Source: Gonocerus acuteangulatus
Lineage: Eukaryota; Arthropoda; Insecta; Hemiptera; Coreidae
DNA length: 64,000 bases
Assembly: GCA_946811695.1 (NCBI GenBank)
Contig: OX328125.1
Span: 106,087,347-106,151,346, forward strand
Direction: 5' to 3'
The translations under genes and the position numbers were made by a program. The notes beneath the pieces were generated by a model, which worked only from the letters and a program-made list of their open reading frames with translations, ran no database searches and was not told where the DNA came from. Shown here piece after piece: positions 44,549 through 57,898 of the stretch (the first letter of the stretch is position 1; each line of letters opens with the position of its first letter).

Positions 44549-45483
44549 GAGTCTACTCTAATTTTCTTTCCATTAATTGTATATACTTACCCCGACCATA
44601 TTTGTAAGAACAATGTTCAATCACAAATAAATATTATTATTAATATGATCGTTAACCAGATAATTCCTTCCTCCGGAACAAGGTTTTTGCAGCGAAAAAA
44701 ATCGTTACGCTTGCATCACTTAGGTGATGCACTAAGCTTTCTTCACTTAGGAAAACGAACGAAACCATTCATTTTTAAAGCGTTATCTGTAACCTTTTTC
44801 GAGAAACATTGAAACGCCTACTTTTCCAAACGAATTTTATGTTTGGGCATTCAGAAACAATTAATTTAGTTTAAACTTGTTTGATATTCGTCTTATCTAA
44901 GAAAGACAAACTTTGGCTCCGTTTGGAGTTATGGATGTATGTACTAGAAATAAAATATTTCATTAACAGGCATGAAAAAAAAAAAAAAAAAGACAAAACA
45001 AATGGGGTTTTCGTATATTTTCTAAAATATCTCGACAACGATTGGAAGATCGTGGTAAGTGGAAGGTGACCATTCGAAAGTTTACTAAATTCCCTACAAA
45101 AAAAGTCTAGATATAAGTTTCGCTGGAGCCATGTCAGTCCAAGGAATAAGTGCTTAAAACTTCAAAATTGGTAGTTTTGTTAGGTTTTTTTTTAACGGTG
45201 CTTCAAAAAAATTGCATTTAATAGTAAAATTAGTATTTTAATAAAATAAGGCATGAAAATTAGATCCCATTGGTAATAGTGTTTCGCATTGAGAAGTTGG
45301 GGAGTGTCATTTCCGCTAAGTTTCCAGTTGTGGCGCCTTAAATCTTCCTTCCTTTTGAGTTGTCATTTTCTATTTTTCACGAAAGATCAAAACCTACCAA
45401 TAACTGCTTCTACTTCTTTGCTAGTGAAACTTGTGAGAAACGGAACCGCGCTAAGATGACGCAGTTCCTGCGAGTAAGACCTT
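43895..45483 (+). mobile_element. HINE-B copy 4 (old, diverged, with LINE insertion)
   Basis: The 5' end is AGCGCGATTCCTCCCTCC, GGAGGAACCCCGCTCATAAG; (TA)n at about 44010-44044; after the LINE, ATCGTTAACCAGATAATTCC and CGTTACGCTTGCATCAC. The 3' end is CGGAACCGCGCTAAGATGAC and GCAGTTCCTGCGAGTAAGAC. More diverged than the other copies. Confidence 0.7.
44080..44646 (+). pseudogene. LINE C-terminal fragment inside the HINE-B TA tract
   Basis: NINRQRIISQLRLANKKTLY then, after a frame change and stops, CTNC, EDLEHLLWRCPEYSNLRNTL, KPIIDEHTNN and a 3' end AATAAATATTATTATTAAT. RIISQLRL with C-x2-C, then E-D-x-x-H-x-x-x-x-C-P matches the C-terminal region of R1/I/Jockey-type ORF2. A T run of about 45 occurs at 44500-44544. 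Disabled by frameshift and stops. Confidence 0.75.
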
Positions 45484-45714
45484 TCTTTAAGTGTACCCTT
45501 ATAGAACTATTCCACCAAACCCCCAACTATCTGTGCCTTCCTTAATCACCACGGTCAACGATCTTTTCTTAATGAAAAATTCGGAAAGATCAAACAATAA
45601 TCAAGTCCAGAAATCACACACGATTATACAAACAAACACACGACCGACACACAATCGGACAAAACCGTTTAATACACGAATAAAAGTCGTTTAATTGCAT
45701 TGTTTAAAACCTCG
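45484..45714. other. No recognisable feature
   Basis: Sequence between HINE-B copy 4 and the PLE pair; the frames at 45360-45545 and 45491-45694 are not recognised. Confidence 0.4.
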
Positions 45715-46050
45715 AATATTTATCATGATGATTAGATAGTTAGCCGTCGAGGTGATAAGTAAAGATGGAATGGTTGGGATTCGGCTAAAGAAACCTCAAT
45801 ACGATTTTTGTTTAAAAAAATCTATATTTTGGACGTTTCGGCTACTCATTGGTAGCCTTCGTCAGCAATGGAAATGCCTGGAGGCAGAGGAAGACCAAAG
45901 TTAAGTAACCATTGGTCTTCCTCTGCCTCCAGGCATTTCCATAGCTGACGAAGGCTACCAATGAGTAGCCAAAATATAGATTTTTTTTTAACAAAATTCA
46001 TATTGAGGTTTCTTTAGCCGAATCCCAACCATTCCATCTTTAATTATCAC
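45715..46050. mobile_element. PLE-derived inverted pair
   Basis: AAGATGGAATGGTTGGGATT, CGGCTAAAGAAACCTC and the hammerhead-like segment at 45760-45890 return inverted at 45925-46042. Only about 35 bp separate the two GGTCTTCCTCTGCCTCCAGG arms. A third, single copy is at 51.59-51.78 kb. Confidence 0.75.
45827..45868 (-). ncRNA. Hammerhead-ribozyme-like motif in PLE pair
   Basis: On the minus strand: TTG, CTGACGA, extra A, stem II GGCTAC/GTAGCC with a CAATGA loop, GAA, ACGT, C at the cleavage position, CAA. Stem I is TTG/CAA. The opposite arm (about 45944-45975) has lost the GAAACGTCC segment and cannot fold; the copy at 51.63-51.67 kb has G12 changed to A. Confidence 0.65.
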
Positions 46051-46455
46051 GAATATTTAGGTCAAGAACTAGTTAATTTATCATTCTTCTAATATATGTT
46101 TGTCATATTGTTTATCTTGACGTTTATTATGCCAAGAGAACTACCTTCGTGCTAAGGTGTCACGAAGACACTTCAAGTAACAACTTCAACAGTTTGCATG
46201 ACTCGGGTAGTCTTTAATGCGGAAATGTTGTTAAAAAGGGTTGATTTACTTAGTTAGAATGATAATGATATTCTAGTTCGTCAGAGAAAAGTTCTGATAA
46301 GGTTTATACATTGCTTCCAGGATATGGGCCAATGTTTGACTTCTTGGTTACTTCATGGGTTATATCTTGATGGCAGCACGTTATTTCATGGAAATATTAA
46401 GCTGTCATCGATGGATTAAGTTAATGAGGTATTATTTATTCAAATCATTAAACAT
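46051..46455. other. No recognisable feature
   Basis: AT-rich, no supported gene or repeat. Confidence 0.4.
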
Positions 46456-46704
46456 ATTTTCTACCTCTCACTCACTGACCTATCATCGCCCAGCCCAAAT
46501 CGCTTGATAGGAAAATTTGAAATTTTGCATGGACACTCCCTTTAGAACGTAAACACTCGCTAAGAAAGGATTTTTTGATATTCAATTTTTAAGTTATTTT
46601 TATAGGGGTTTAAATTTCAGTTTGTTTGCGAGCCTAGGCAGCATGCGTTGCTAGGACGATAAAAGAACAGCTGTTACCGTACTATATCTACTTCATAGTA
46701 TTAT
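46456..46704 (-). mobile_element. Repeat EP, E half (interrupted by HINE-A copy 4)
   Basis: CTCACTCACTGACCTATCAT, CGCCCAGCCCAAATCGCTTG, TTTTGCATGGACACTCCCTT, AGGCAGCATGCGTTGCTAGG and CAGCTGTTACCGTACTAT match the EP copies at 39.1 and 48.2 kb. It stops at TTCATAGTATTATT, where HINE-A copy 4 begins. Confidence 0.75.
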
Positions 46705-46824
46705 TAGCACTTTCCTCCGAAGGAAAGTAGCTATTGAGGTTGGACTCATGACGGAATTTTTGAAAAATTTCTTCAAATCTGTATCAATCCTACCTAGTAG
46801 ACACCGAAAATGACCCCCGTTAAA

Positions 46825-46883
<59 letters not shown>

Positions 46884-47799
46884 TATATATATATGTGTCT
46901 GTTAACACGATAGCGGCCAGAGTTTTTGTTTTTTCGTCACGAAACTTGGTATATAGCATTCAATTAGCAAACGATTGAACGAGTTCGTTAACCACCAAAG
47001 TCGGTCCACCGGAAGGGGGGGTTTACCCCGAACCCAAAACACTAATTTGACTATGTCAGCCGAAAATATTTGTTATATTTCAACGAAACTTGGTATTCGT
47101 AGTGGTAATATAGAGAGAAAAGTGAGATATAAAAATGAACTAAATCGGTTCATTAGAAGGGGGGGTTTACTCCGGACCCACAATACCAATTCGCCACTAC
47201 CAGCCGTGATTTTTGGTATATTTCGACGAAACTCGGTATTCGTAGTGGTAATCCACAGGTAAATATGTGTTGTAAAAATAAACTAAATCGGTTCATAAGG
47301 AGGGGGGGGTTTACTCTGGACCCAAATTACTAATAGACTCATACTGGTCGTAATTTCTGCTGTATTGTAACGAAACGCGGTACACGTCGTGGGTAACTCA
47401 GGAGAAAGAAGTGTTGTAAAAATGAGCTGAATCGGTCAATCGGAAAGGGGGGTTTACTTTGTAATATATTTCAATAGAAAAGCCAGCCAGACATAGGTTC
47501 ACAAAGGCGCCGCAAGGAGCGCTAGAGGGACTGTATCCGGTTCCTGCGTTAGATCAAAATACGATAATATGAGGTCTTTTTTATTTATTACGTAGTGTAA
47601 TAGGTACCATGTGTAAACATAACTCTGGAACCAAATTATTAATTGATCAGTTACTCATTACAAATTTAAAAGAGAACTATTCATGTTTTTATTTTATTTA
47701 TGTAGGATATTTTAAGCAAATTGTTCTGGAAAGCAATCTACACTACCCAAATTCTGAGGAAAGTGCTTAGTTATGCAGCTCCTGCGTGACGGACTTTTT
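46705..47799 (+). mobile_element. HINE-A copy 4
   Basis: Complete, with AGCACTTTCCTCCGAAGG and GAGGAAAGTGCT subterminal repeats and the GACGGACTTTT end; (TA)n at about 46828-46893. It carries the full 3' region (TTGATCAGTTACTCATTAC) like copy 1, so it belongs to the copy 1 subfamily. The host is repeat EP; the uninterrupted EP at 48.41-48.45 kb gives the empty site. Confidence 0.78.
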
Positions 47800-48000
47800 T
47801 TAATTGGGGTTAATTTCAACTATGATGGCAGTCCTTGAATTACTAGAAATAAATTGTCCCTCATAGAGTTTACGCTACGAGGGACAACATCACCATTTTA
47901 ATTGCGGTTCATTTCAACTTGTCCCCCATAGAGTTTACGCTACACCTGGTGATGGTCCACCCGAGGTAATAATATCCCGAACCCTTGAACAGCCCCCTCA
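47800..48000 (+). mobile_element. Repeat EP, P half
   Basis: TTTCAACTATGATGGCAG, CCTTGAATTACTAGAAATAA, CCCTCATAGAGTTTACGCTA, CACCTGGTGATGGTCCA and AATAATATCCCGAACCCTT. It contains an internal duplication (the CATAGAGTTTACGCTA segment occurs twice). Confidence 0.75.
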
Positions 48001-48150
48001 CCCATCCGCATCCCCAGTCAGAACACCTCTTGGTCATGTTCGCGAATATAATAGGTGTTTCCGAATGTCATGTGAGAAACAAATTTTTAAATTTTAAGGT
48101 AACCATGGGCGTACATAGGAAATCATTTCGGGAGGGCTGGGAAAATCTAC
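48001..48150. mobile_element. hAT-like MITE 5' fragment and flank
   Basis: ACCATGGGCGTACATAGGAA, ATCATTTCGGGAGGGCTGGG at about 48107-48147 is the left end of the MITE at 3.11 kb; it is cut by EP at about 48150. Confidence 0.6.
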
Positions 48151-48466
48151 TATATATTTGCCAAATACCACTCACTCACTCACTGACCTTTCAGCGCCCA
48201 GCCCAAACCGCTTGACAGGAAAATTTGAAATTTTGCATGGACACTCCCTTTAGGATGTAAACACTCGCTAAGAAAGGATTTTTTTATATTCAATTTTTAA
48301 ATTATTTTTAGAGGGGTTTGAATTTTTATTTGGTTAGAGAGAAGGCAAGCCAAGGCAGCAAGCTTTGCTAGGACAACAGGTCAGCTGTTAGCGTACTGTA
48401 TTTTTTTCATAATATTATTTCTATTTCTGCTTCATTTCAACTATGATGGCAGACCTTGAATTAGTA
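48151..48466 (-). mobile_element. Repeat EP (E half plus start of P), uninterrupted junction
   Basis: E half 48155-48416, then TTTTTTTCATAATATTATTT, CTGCTTCATTTCAACTATGA and the P start. This copy has neither foldback D nor HINE-A at the E/P junction, so it documents both empty sites. Mariner interrupts P at 48467. Confidence 0.78.
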
Positions 48467-48820
48467 TCAGGCTGTACCGCATGAAATGTCAGTTTTGGAC
48501 TGGCCGATTTCCTTCAAATGTCTTGATACTGTCGTGGCTCCTACACCGAGTTCTTTGGCATATTCCCTAGTGCTTTTTAAGGGACAAGCTTCAACCCTTT
48601 CTTTCAGGTGGTCATTGTCAAGCTTGGTTTCTGGCCTTCCTCGCTCCTCGTTGTCAAGGTCAAAATTTCCACTTCGAAACCTGGAAAACCACCGGTAAAC
48701 AGTTCGTTCATTCACCGTTCCCTCCCCGAACGCCGTGTTAATGTTCATACACGCCTCAGCAGCGCTATGACCGAGCTCAAATTCATAACGAAAAATAATA
48801 GGGATTTCCGTAGAAGTCAT
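48467..48820 (-). CDS. Mariner transposase DNA-binding domain only (117 aa)
   Basis: Starts at ATG 48820 and stops at TGA formed by the last three bases of the terminal inverted repeat. Residues 10-55 form the first helix-turn-helix: FRYEFELGHSAAEAC, then FGEGTVNERTVYRWFSRFRS. GRPE at 61-64 is the linker, followed by the second helix-turn-helix at about 68-105 (DNDHLKERVEACP, AKELGVGATTVSRHLKEIGQ). A full mariner transposase is about 340-350 residues and continues with WVPHEL and the catalytic triad; here the protein jumps to ten residues read partly from the inverted repeat. It cannot catalyse transposition. If expressed it could bind mariner ends, a role seen for truncated transposases in general; expression is unknown. 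The frame is free of stops, consistent with a recent deletion. Confidence 0.8.
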   Translation of the reverse strand: MTSTEIPIIFRYEFELGHSAAEACMNINTAFGEGTVNERTVYRWFSRFRSGNFDLDNEERGRPETKLDNDHLKERVEACPLKSTREYAKELGVGATTVSRHLKEIGQSKTDISCGTA

Positions 48821-49011
48821 AATTTAAGTTTTATTTTTTTCTCAGTGGATCGTTCTCACAACACAGTACGCAAGTTACTGATTAAATAATAGGAATAAAA
48901 GAGCTTGAATTCTATATGAATAACAATAATGTTTGTAAATAATGAAATAAAAAATGGAAAGGATTAAATCACAAAGTAAACAAAACTGACATTACATTCG
49001 GTACAGCCTGA
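48467..49011 (-). mobile_element. Internally deleted mariner element, 545 bp
   Basis: Terminal inverted repeats TCAGGCTGTACCG and CGGTACAGCCTGA are flanked by a duplicated TA (48465-48466 and 49012-49013). The element keeps its 5' UTR, the transposase N-terminal coding part and both ends, and lacks the catalytic domain. The EP copy at 38.15 kb is uninterrupted at the same place and shows the TA target. Confidence 0.9.
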
Positions 49012-49105
49012 TAGAAGTAAACTGTGATTTTGTCCCTCATAGAGTTTACCCTTTACCTGGAACCCTTAAACTCCTGTTACAGGTAACCTATAGATAACGG
49101 GTTAT
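49012..49105 (+). mobile_element. Repeat EP, P half continued
   Basis: AACTGTGATTTTGTCCCTCA, TAGAGTTTACCCTTTACCTG and GAACCCTTAAACTCCTGTTA continue P after the mariner insertion. GGTAACCTATAGATAACGGG at about 49082-49101 resembles the core motif at 54.33 and 54.76 kb. Confidence 0.7.
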
Positions 49106-49784
49106 CTCTTTGTTGATACCGGTCCGGAGTGCCCCAATGTCCAGAAACATTATACTCTGATTACTTATCAATTGATGAATAACATATAGCATGACGGGAA
49201 CCGTGCTGTAATAAACTGCATTAAATTGTATACATAGTAGCGTTACATTATTTAACGTAATAAAATAACTACTTATCTGCCGTGACGAAGCACAGGAATT
49301 CAACTAGTAAAATAATATTTGACCAACAACAGAAGGCCTACCACAACCTTTCTTGTCTTCGAGATCCAAATCTTCAAGATGAAATCATTAGATCTAGGGC
49401 TGCACTGTACACTCACGGATGCTGCCTTCACCCAATATGACATTGATGTTGTGCACGGTTTGATTTATGACCAAAAACTCGTTTATGTAAGGTGAATTTC
49501 ACAGATCCTTACTTATAGAGATTAACCCATAAACTAAACTTTAGATTACCATTGTTTACTGTACAAGTACTTGCCTAAATAAAATTATTATTCAAAACTA
49601 GGAATCCTTCCAGAAAACATTCCTTTTTTAGCCGAGTCAATATTAATTGACTCGATAGGAATAATAAGCCAAAACATATATAGGAATTCATGAAAATGAT
49701 TCGTTTCAATGTGTTTTATTATTTAATTTTAAGACGAAAAGAATCTACTGATGTTTTTCGGCACTCCTAATGCTGCAAATACAT
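49106..49784. other. No recognisable feature
   Basis: AT-rich; the short inverted pair CGAGTCAAT/ATTGACTCG sits at about 49633-49654. No gene supported. Confidence 0.4.
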
Positions 49785-50453
49785 TGGACCCACATTTCTC
49801 CGTGAGTGCTTACATTGGTCCCGACCTGATCCGATCCGATGCGCGTCAGTAATGACCTCGTAGTGAAGTGAAAATGAGTGATTAAGTTAAGAAAAAAACA
49901 CCTAATAAGCATAGAAACCTTCGATTAGGTTGAATGTTGGAGGTATGAAGGAGGAGTTGAGAGGCCAATCAATCTTCCGGAAGTATATCAGTCCCGAAAA
50001 ACAAATCTTAGTATAACAGTTAATTTTTAACAGTCACACTACGGTAAGGGAAGTAATAGTATTCATATTTAAAAATTATTTATAAGAAAACTAGCTAGAA
50101 GGTTGGAAAGTTATAAATATTGGAAGGTCATAAACATTGAATGGTTATAAACATCATTCCACGTAATTTAATAAACAAGGGGAACAAAAACCAAAAATGT
50201 GAAGGGACAAAGTTGTTCTAAATTTTATTAGCTTTCCTTTAAAAAAATGCATTGAAATCGATTAACATGTAGAGGCTATAGACGTTTTTGAAACACAATA
50301 TATCGTTTGGTGCCATTTTGCTTCGTCGGTTCGAAATCGGCGTAGAAGCGAACAAGTTTCAACGGCCGAGAATCGGTAGCCACCAGATCGGATCGGATCG
50401 GATCGGGTCGGGACCAATGTAGGCACCTCCATTGAGACGCATGTGTTCGTTTT
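49785..50453 (-). mobile_element. Element C copy 2
   Basis: Inverse of 14.2-14.77 kb. The left end TTACATTGGTCCCGACCTGA, TCCGATCCGATG and right end CGGATCGGATCGGGTCGGGA, CCAATGTAGGCACCTCCATT form long inverted repeats with a (GATCC)n-like run. The right end is one 72-bp satellite unit (CCATTGAGACGCATGTGTTC) in single copy, with no expansion. HINE-B copy 5 starts immediately after, in the T run. Confidence 0.75.
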
Positions 50454-50454
50454 T

Positions 50455-51887
<1,433 letters not shown>

Positions 51888-52040
51888 ATCTTCCGGCAAT
51901 CGGTGGCTTTCATGTCTGTGGTACATATGAATATTTTATCTGAACATCTGTTCCCTACTTACAAGCAATAAACATAACCATTCATGCACATAGAGTTAGG
52001 GAATATCCTAAAAACACCATACACACTTATAATGATCAAA
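51888..52040. other. Short spacer between HINE-B copies
   Basis: GAACATCTGTTCCCTACTT is shared with 22.46 kb. No gene. Confidence 0.4.
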
Positions 52041-52051
52041 ATGAATTCACT

Positions 52052-52199
52052 ATTTTTTTTTTTTTTTTTTTAGCGCGGTTCCTCCCTCCCCCATAGGGAG
52101 GAACCCCTCATATAGGGTTGATACAATGAAACAATCCGGAAGTGCCGACTAAAAAATTTCGCGTTTCAGAACCCCTAGAGACCGAAAATAACGGTGGTT

Positions 52200-52277
<78 letters not shown>

Positions 52278-53860
52278 TTTTTTTTTTGTCTGTTCGCTCA
52301 TTTCTGGCTTCCCTAATGGTCCGATTGTGATGAAATTTGGTACAAAAATCCGTCTTCCAATATGAAAGGTCAAGTTCGTTAACCAGCAGAATCCGCCCAC
52401 TGGAAGACGGCGTTTGGGGCGAAATTCGCGCAAAAAAAATCGTAACGCTTACGTTTTTGAGTTCATAAGCTTGTAAGTACTCGTTTTATAGGCTTCTTGG
52501 GCTAGGAAAACGAATGAAACCATTTTCAAGGCGATAGCTTTAACCGTTTTCGAGAAAATTGGAAAAATCGTTTTTGAATACCGTTTTTGATTTGGGTATA
52601 TAGAATCATGGGATTCAGTTGAAACATTTTCTGCATGTTCTACTTTCATTAAAACTAATATGTTGAAATTTTTGTTACGCTTGGAGTTAAGGAAGGGTTA
52701 GAATAAAATATTTTATTCACAGACACAAAAAATGTTGGTAACTTTGTATACTTTCCTTAATATTTCGAAAGAGGTTGAGAATCTTCCGAAACGTAAGATT
52801 ACCATTAGAAAGCTTACTAAATGCTCTACAAAAATGGTTCTAATGAAAGTTTTGATTAGGCGGTGTCAATCGGAGAAAAAAGTGCTTAAACCTTTAAAGT
52901 AATTGATTTCGCTTATTCGAACTGTTCTTTTTGTCTTTGATTTTGGTACTTAGAATTATGGGATTCAGTTGAAACATTTTCTGCATGTTCGAATTTCATC
53001 AACATTAATATGTTGAAATTTTGGTTATGTTTGGAGTAAAGAAAGGGTTAGAATAAAATATTTTATTAACTGACAAGAAAAGTTTTGGTAACTTTGTATA
53101 CTTTCGTTAGTATCTCGAAAACCGTTGACAATCTTGGGAAGCAGAAGGTTACCATTCGAAAGCTTACTAAATGCTCTACAAAAAAGGTTCTAAAGAAAGT
53201 TTTAATGAGCGATGTCAATCGGAGAAATAAGCGCTTAAAACTTTAAAGTAATTGATTTCGTTTACTCGAGCGGTTCTTTTTGACTGTTTTATTCCTTGTT
53301 ATTTTTAAATTGCTTATAGTCGGATAATGTATTTGACAATAAAACAGATTAAGTAAAATAAGAAGATCAATTTATTGTTAAAAATGTAGCGTTCAAAGAG
53401 AGAGATCCCAAGGCTTTCCAAATGCCTCAGAGCGGAGGCCTTTCTGCCCGACTTATGGGATAGCTGACCCATACAGGTAAGATTGTAAATCAAGACCTTT
53501 CAAGACTGGTTTGTTTGAGATTTCATTTGGATAGGTGTTTCGCTATTGATCTAAAAATAGTAATAACTGTTTCTATTCTATGCCTTCATAAACACTAGAG
53601 TTAAGAACGGAACCGCGCTAAGATGACGCAGTTCCTGCGAATCGGCCTTTTTTTTTTCTTTTTTTTTTGGTATTTATTTACTTTATTTTATTTTTATTTG
53701 ATAATTTTGTGTAAATTTTATATAATTTAAATACTTTATTATAATCTAATTTTTAGTATTTTATTTTATATTGATTATATTCATTTTGTTTAATTAACCA
53801 TTTACGTGAGCAAATCGCCTTGCTGTTGTGGGGCTCCGTAAATAAATAAATAAATAAAAA
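52052..53860 (+). mobile_element. Short LINE 3' end hosting HINE-B copy 6
   Basis: Direct repeats ATGAATTCAC at 52042-52051 and 53861-53870 flank a T-rich start, HINE-B copy 6, then TTTTTCTTTTTTTTTTGG and an AT-rich 3' UTR ending TGCTGTTGTGGGGCTCCGTA and (AAAT)n. The LINE part is only about 230 bp, UTR only. The same type of end occurs at 60.57-60.61 kb. Confidence 0.7.
52072..53650 (+). mobile_element. HINE-B copy 6 (best-preserved)
   Basis: AGCGCGGTTCCTCCCTCCCC, ATAGGGAGGAACCCC at the start; (TA)n at about 52205-52275; GGAACCGCGCTAAGATGACG, CAGTTCCTGCGAATCGGCC at the end; T runs on both sides. The 350-bp interior segment is present twice (compare GATTCAGTTGAAACATTTTC near 52614 and 52967), as in copy 2. 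Both subterminal repeats are perfect over 11 bases. Confidence 0.8.
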
Positions 53861-53870
53861 ATGAATTCAC

Positions 53871-54184
53871 CACAAAAAAAAAAATACTTTAGTTTGTTAA
53901 TTTGTATTTCTGGGTGATATTGCTAATTAAGAAACGCGACAGGAGCCTTGACAATTTATTAGCAGGAGTGATTACAAGGTGATCAATCATAACATAACTG
54001 GTAATAACCCCTGGCGCGCCAAGACCGGCTCGGAAGCAGGCCAAGAGCAAGGAGTAGGCTGGCGAATTTATCAAGAGATAATTCTTAAGGACGTTCATTT
54101 ATAGCAATGGAATTCCTTTAATGGCGTACAGTCACATAGGGTTACTAATCTATCATTTATATTTATTAATAATAATTTTTAAAT
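53871..54184. other. No recognisable feature
   Basis: Moderately AT-rich; the 69-codon minus-strand frame at 53889-54098 is not recognised. Confidence 0.4.
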
Positions 54185-54330
54185 ACAATAAATGGAGGCC
54201 CGGTGGCCGTGAATGTTAAACCGTAAGCACTTAACACTCCGTGTCAAAGTCGTCTGTTCTCCCAAAAAGGGGTGGTGGCTTTTCTTGGCGAAAAAGAAAA
54301 AGCATCAGCCCTATCCTGGCTATAAAAGGG
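54185..54330 (+). mobile_element. SINE-like sequence with shared core motif
   Basis: GGAGGCCCGGTGGCCGTGAA through TGTCAAAGTCGTCTG could be a heavily decayed tRNA-like head. It runs into AAAAGGGTGGCAACCTATAG, close to the core of the 5S-headed SINE at 4.4 kb and its relative at 23.57 kb. Confidence 0.4.
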
Positions 54331-54750
54331 TGGCAACCTATAGATAACCCGTCCCAAAATTCTTAGTTAATAATAATGGACGTTAAAATTTAAATCGTAA
54401 TACAATAAATAACAGAGATCTGGGAAAACAATGTTTTTATCAGCTCTATGGAATTTTAACTCAAACTAACGCCATTTTTGTCCATTTGCGTACAAGTGGG
54501 GAAACAAAAACCCCAAAATGGAGAAAAATACTATCATTTTTATTTTGTACAAACTAAAAAAAAAATATATTATACGATGGTGACCCTATTTTTCAATATC
54601 TTTATATGTGGAAGGAGATCAAAATGTTCTTATGTACAAATGAGGCGTTGCGGATTCGAAGGGCGAACTCAACATCCAGTCATTTTTTTTTTTTTTTTCA
54701 CGCCATCCGAGTCTAGACGTTTCAAAGAATGTACAGGTATATTTTTCTTG
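54328..54750 (+). repeat. 423-bp tandem duplication, unit 1
   Basis: AGGGTGGCAACCTATAGATA through GTACAGGTATATTTTTCTTG. The next bases (54751 on) begin the unit again. This unit is uninterrupted and contains the empty site of HINE-A copy 5 (CAATAAATAACAGAG at 54403-54417). Confidence 0.9.
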
Positions 54751-56440
<1,690 letters not shown>

Positions 56441-57040
56441 TTGAGTTCACACTTATTTCCCTCTCAAAATACACAGAGATTTAAAACCAGCTGGCTGGAA
56501 TGTACCATAGGAAGGCGCAGCCCAAAACGAAAAAATGTTTCGAATATATAGAGGAGGACGCATTTTCCTAAAAACTAACTTTTGTTGAGTTCGCCCTTCG
56601 TATACGAAACACCTCATATATGTTTAACTATTTATTATGAAATATGTAATATAAAATTGAAAATATTTAATAAAAAATACCTAAAACACTATAAGATCAC
56701 GAATCTAGCACAAAACTATTTTGTGTACATTTTACGACTTTATCGACCAATCAAGAGATGTAATTCTAAAATAAAACAGTTTTATTAAATAAGTGGAAAA
56801 CTTAAAACCAAAAGTGTATCTTCATTTGAAACGAAAAACAATTTCTAATAAATTTATGTAATAATATAATAAACTAAAACTATTAAATGAAACTCATTCT
56901 TCTCATGTATATAGATCTTCTTCATTTTGAAGCAGACTTGACAAGGGTAGAGGCTCTTATGTAGGAGCTAGAATCAACTTTTGGCAATTTCACAAATGTT
57001 TGGGGGAAAAAACAAAAAAAAAAAAAAAAAAAATACTATA
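56441..57040. other. No recognisable feature
   Basis: AT-rich; an A run at 57009-57032 precedes HINE-A copy 6. The short frame at 56582-56788 is not recognised. Confidence 0.4.
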
Positions 57041-57759
57041 AAGTCCGTCACGTAGAAGCTGCATAACTAAGCACTTTCCTCAGAATTTGGGTAGTGTAGA
57101 CTGCATTCCTGAATAATTTGCTTAAAATATCATATATAAATAAAATAAAAACATGAATAGTTCTTTTTTAATTTTGTAATGAGTAACAGTTCAATTATCA
57201 ATTTTGTAATTAATTTGTTTCCAGAGTTATGTTTATACATGGTACTACACTACTTAATAAATGCAAAAAAAACTTCATATTTGGACTTTTGAACCGAAGC
57301 AGGAAGAGAATACAGTCCCCCTAGTGGTAGAAAGTAAACCCCCCTTTCCGTTAGACATACTTCGTTTATTTTTACAACACCTAACCACGACTTGTACCGC
57401 GTTTCGTTACAATAAAGCAGAAATTACGACTGGTATGAGTATATTTGTAATTTGGGTCCAGAGTAAACCCCCCATCCTAATGAACCGATTTACAATAGTT
57501 TATTTTTACAACCCATTTTTCTCTGTAGATTACCACTACGAATACCAAGTTTCGTTTAAATATAACAAAAATTACGGCTGGTAGGGCTAAATTAGTGTTT
57601 AGGGCCAAATTAGTGTTTTGGTCCAGTGTAACCCCCCACCCCTTCCGGTGGACCGATTTTGGTGGTTAACGAACTTGTTCAATCGTTTGCTAATTGAATG
57701 CTATATACCAAGTTTCGTGACGAAAAACAAAAACTCCGCTATCGTGTTAACAGACACAC

Positions 57760-57806
<47 letters not shown>

Positions 57807-57844
57807 TTTATTTTTTTTATTTATGTACAGTTTAACAACAACCT

Positions 57845-57898
<54 letters not shown>

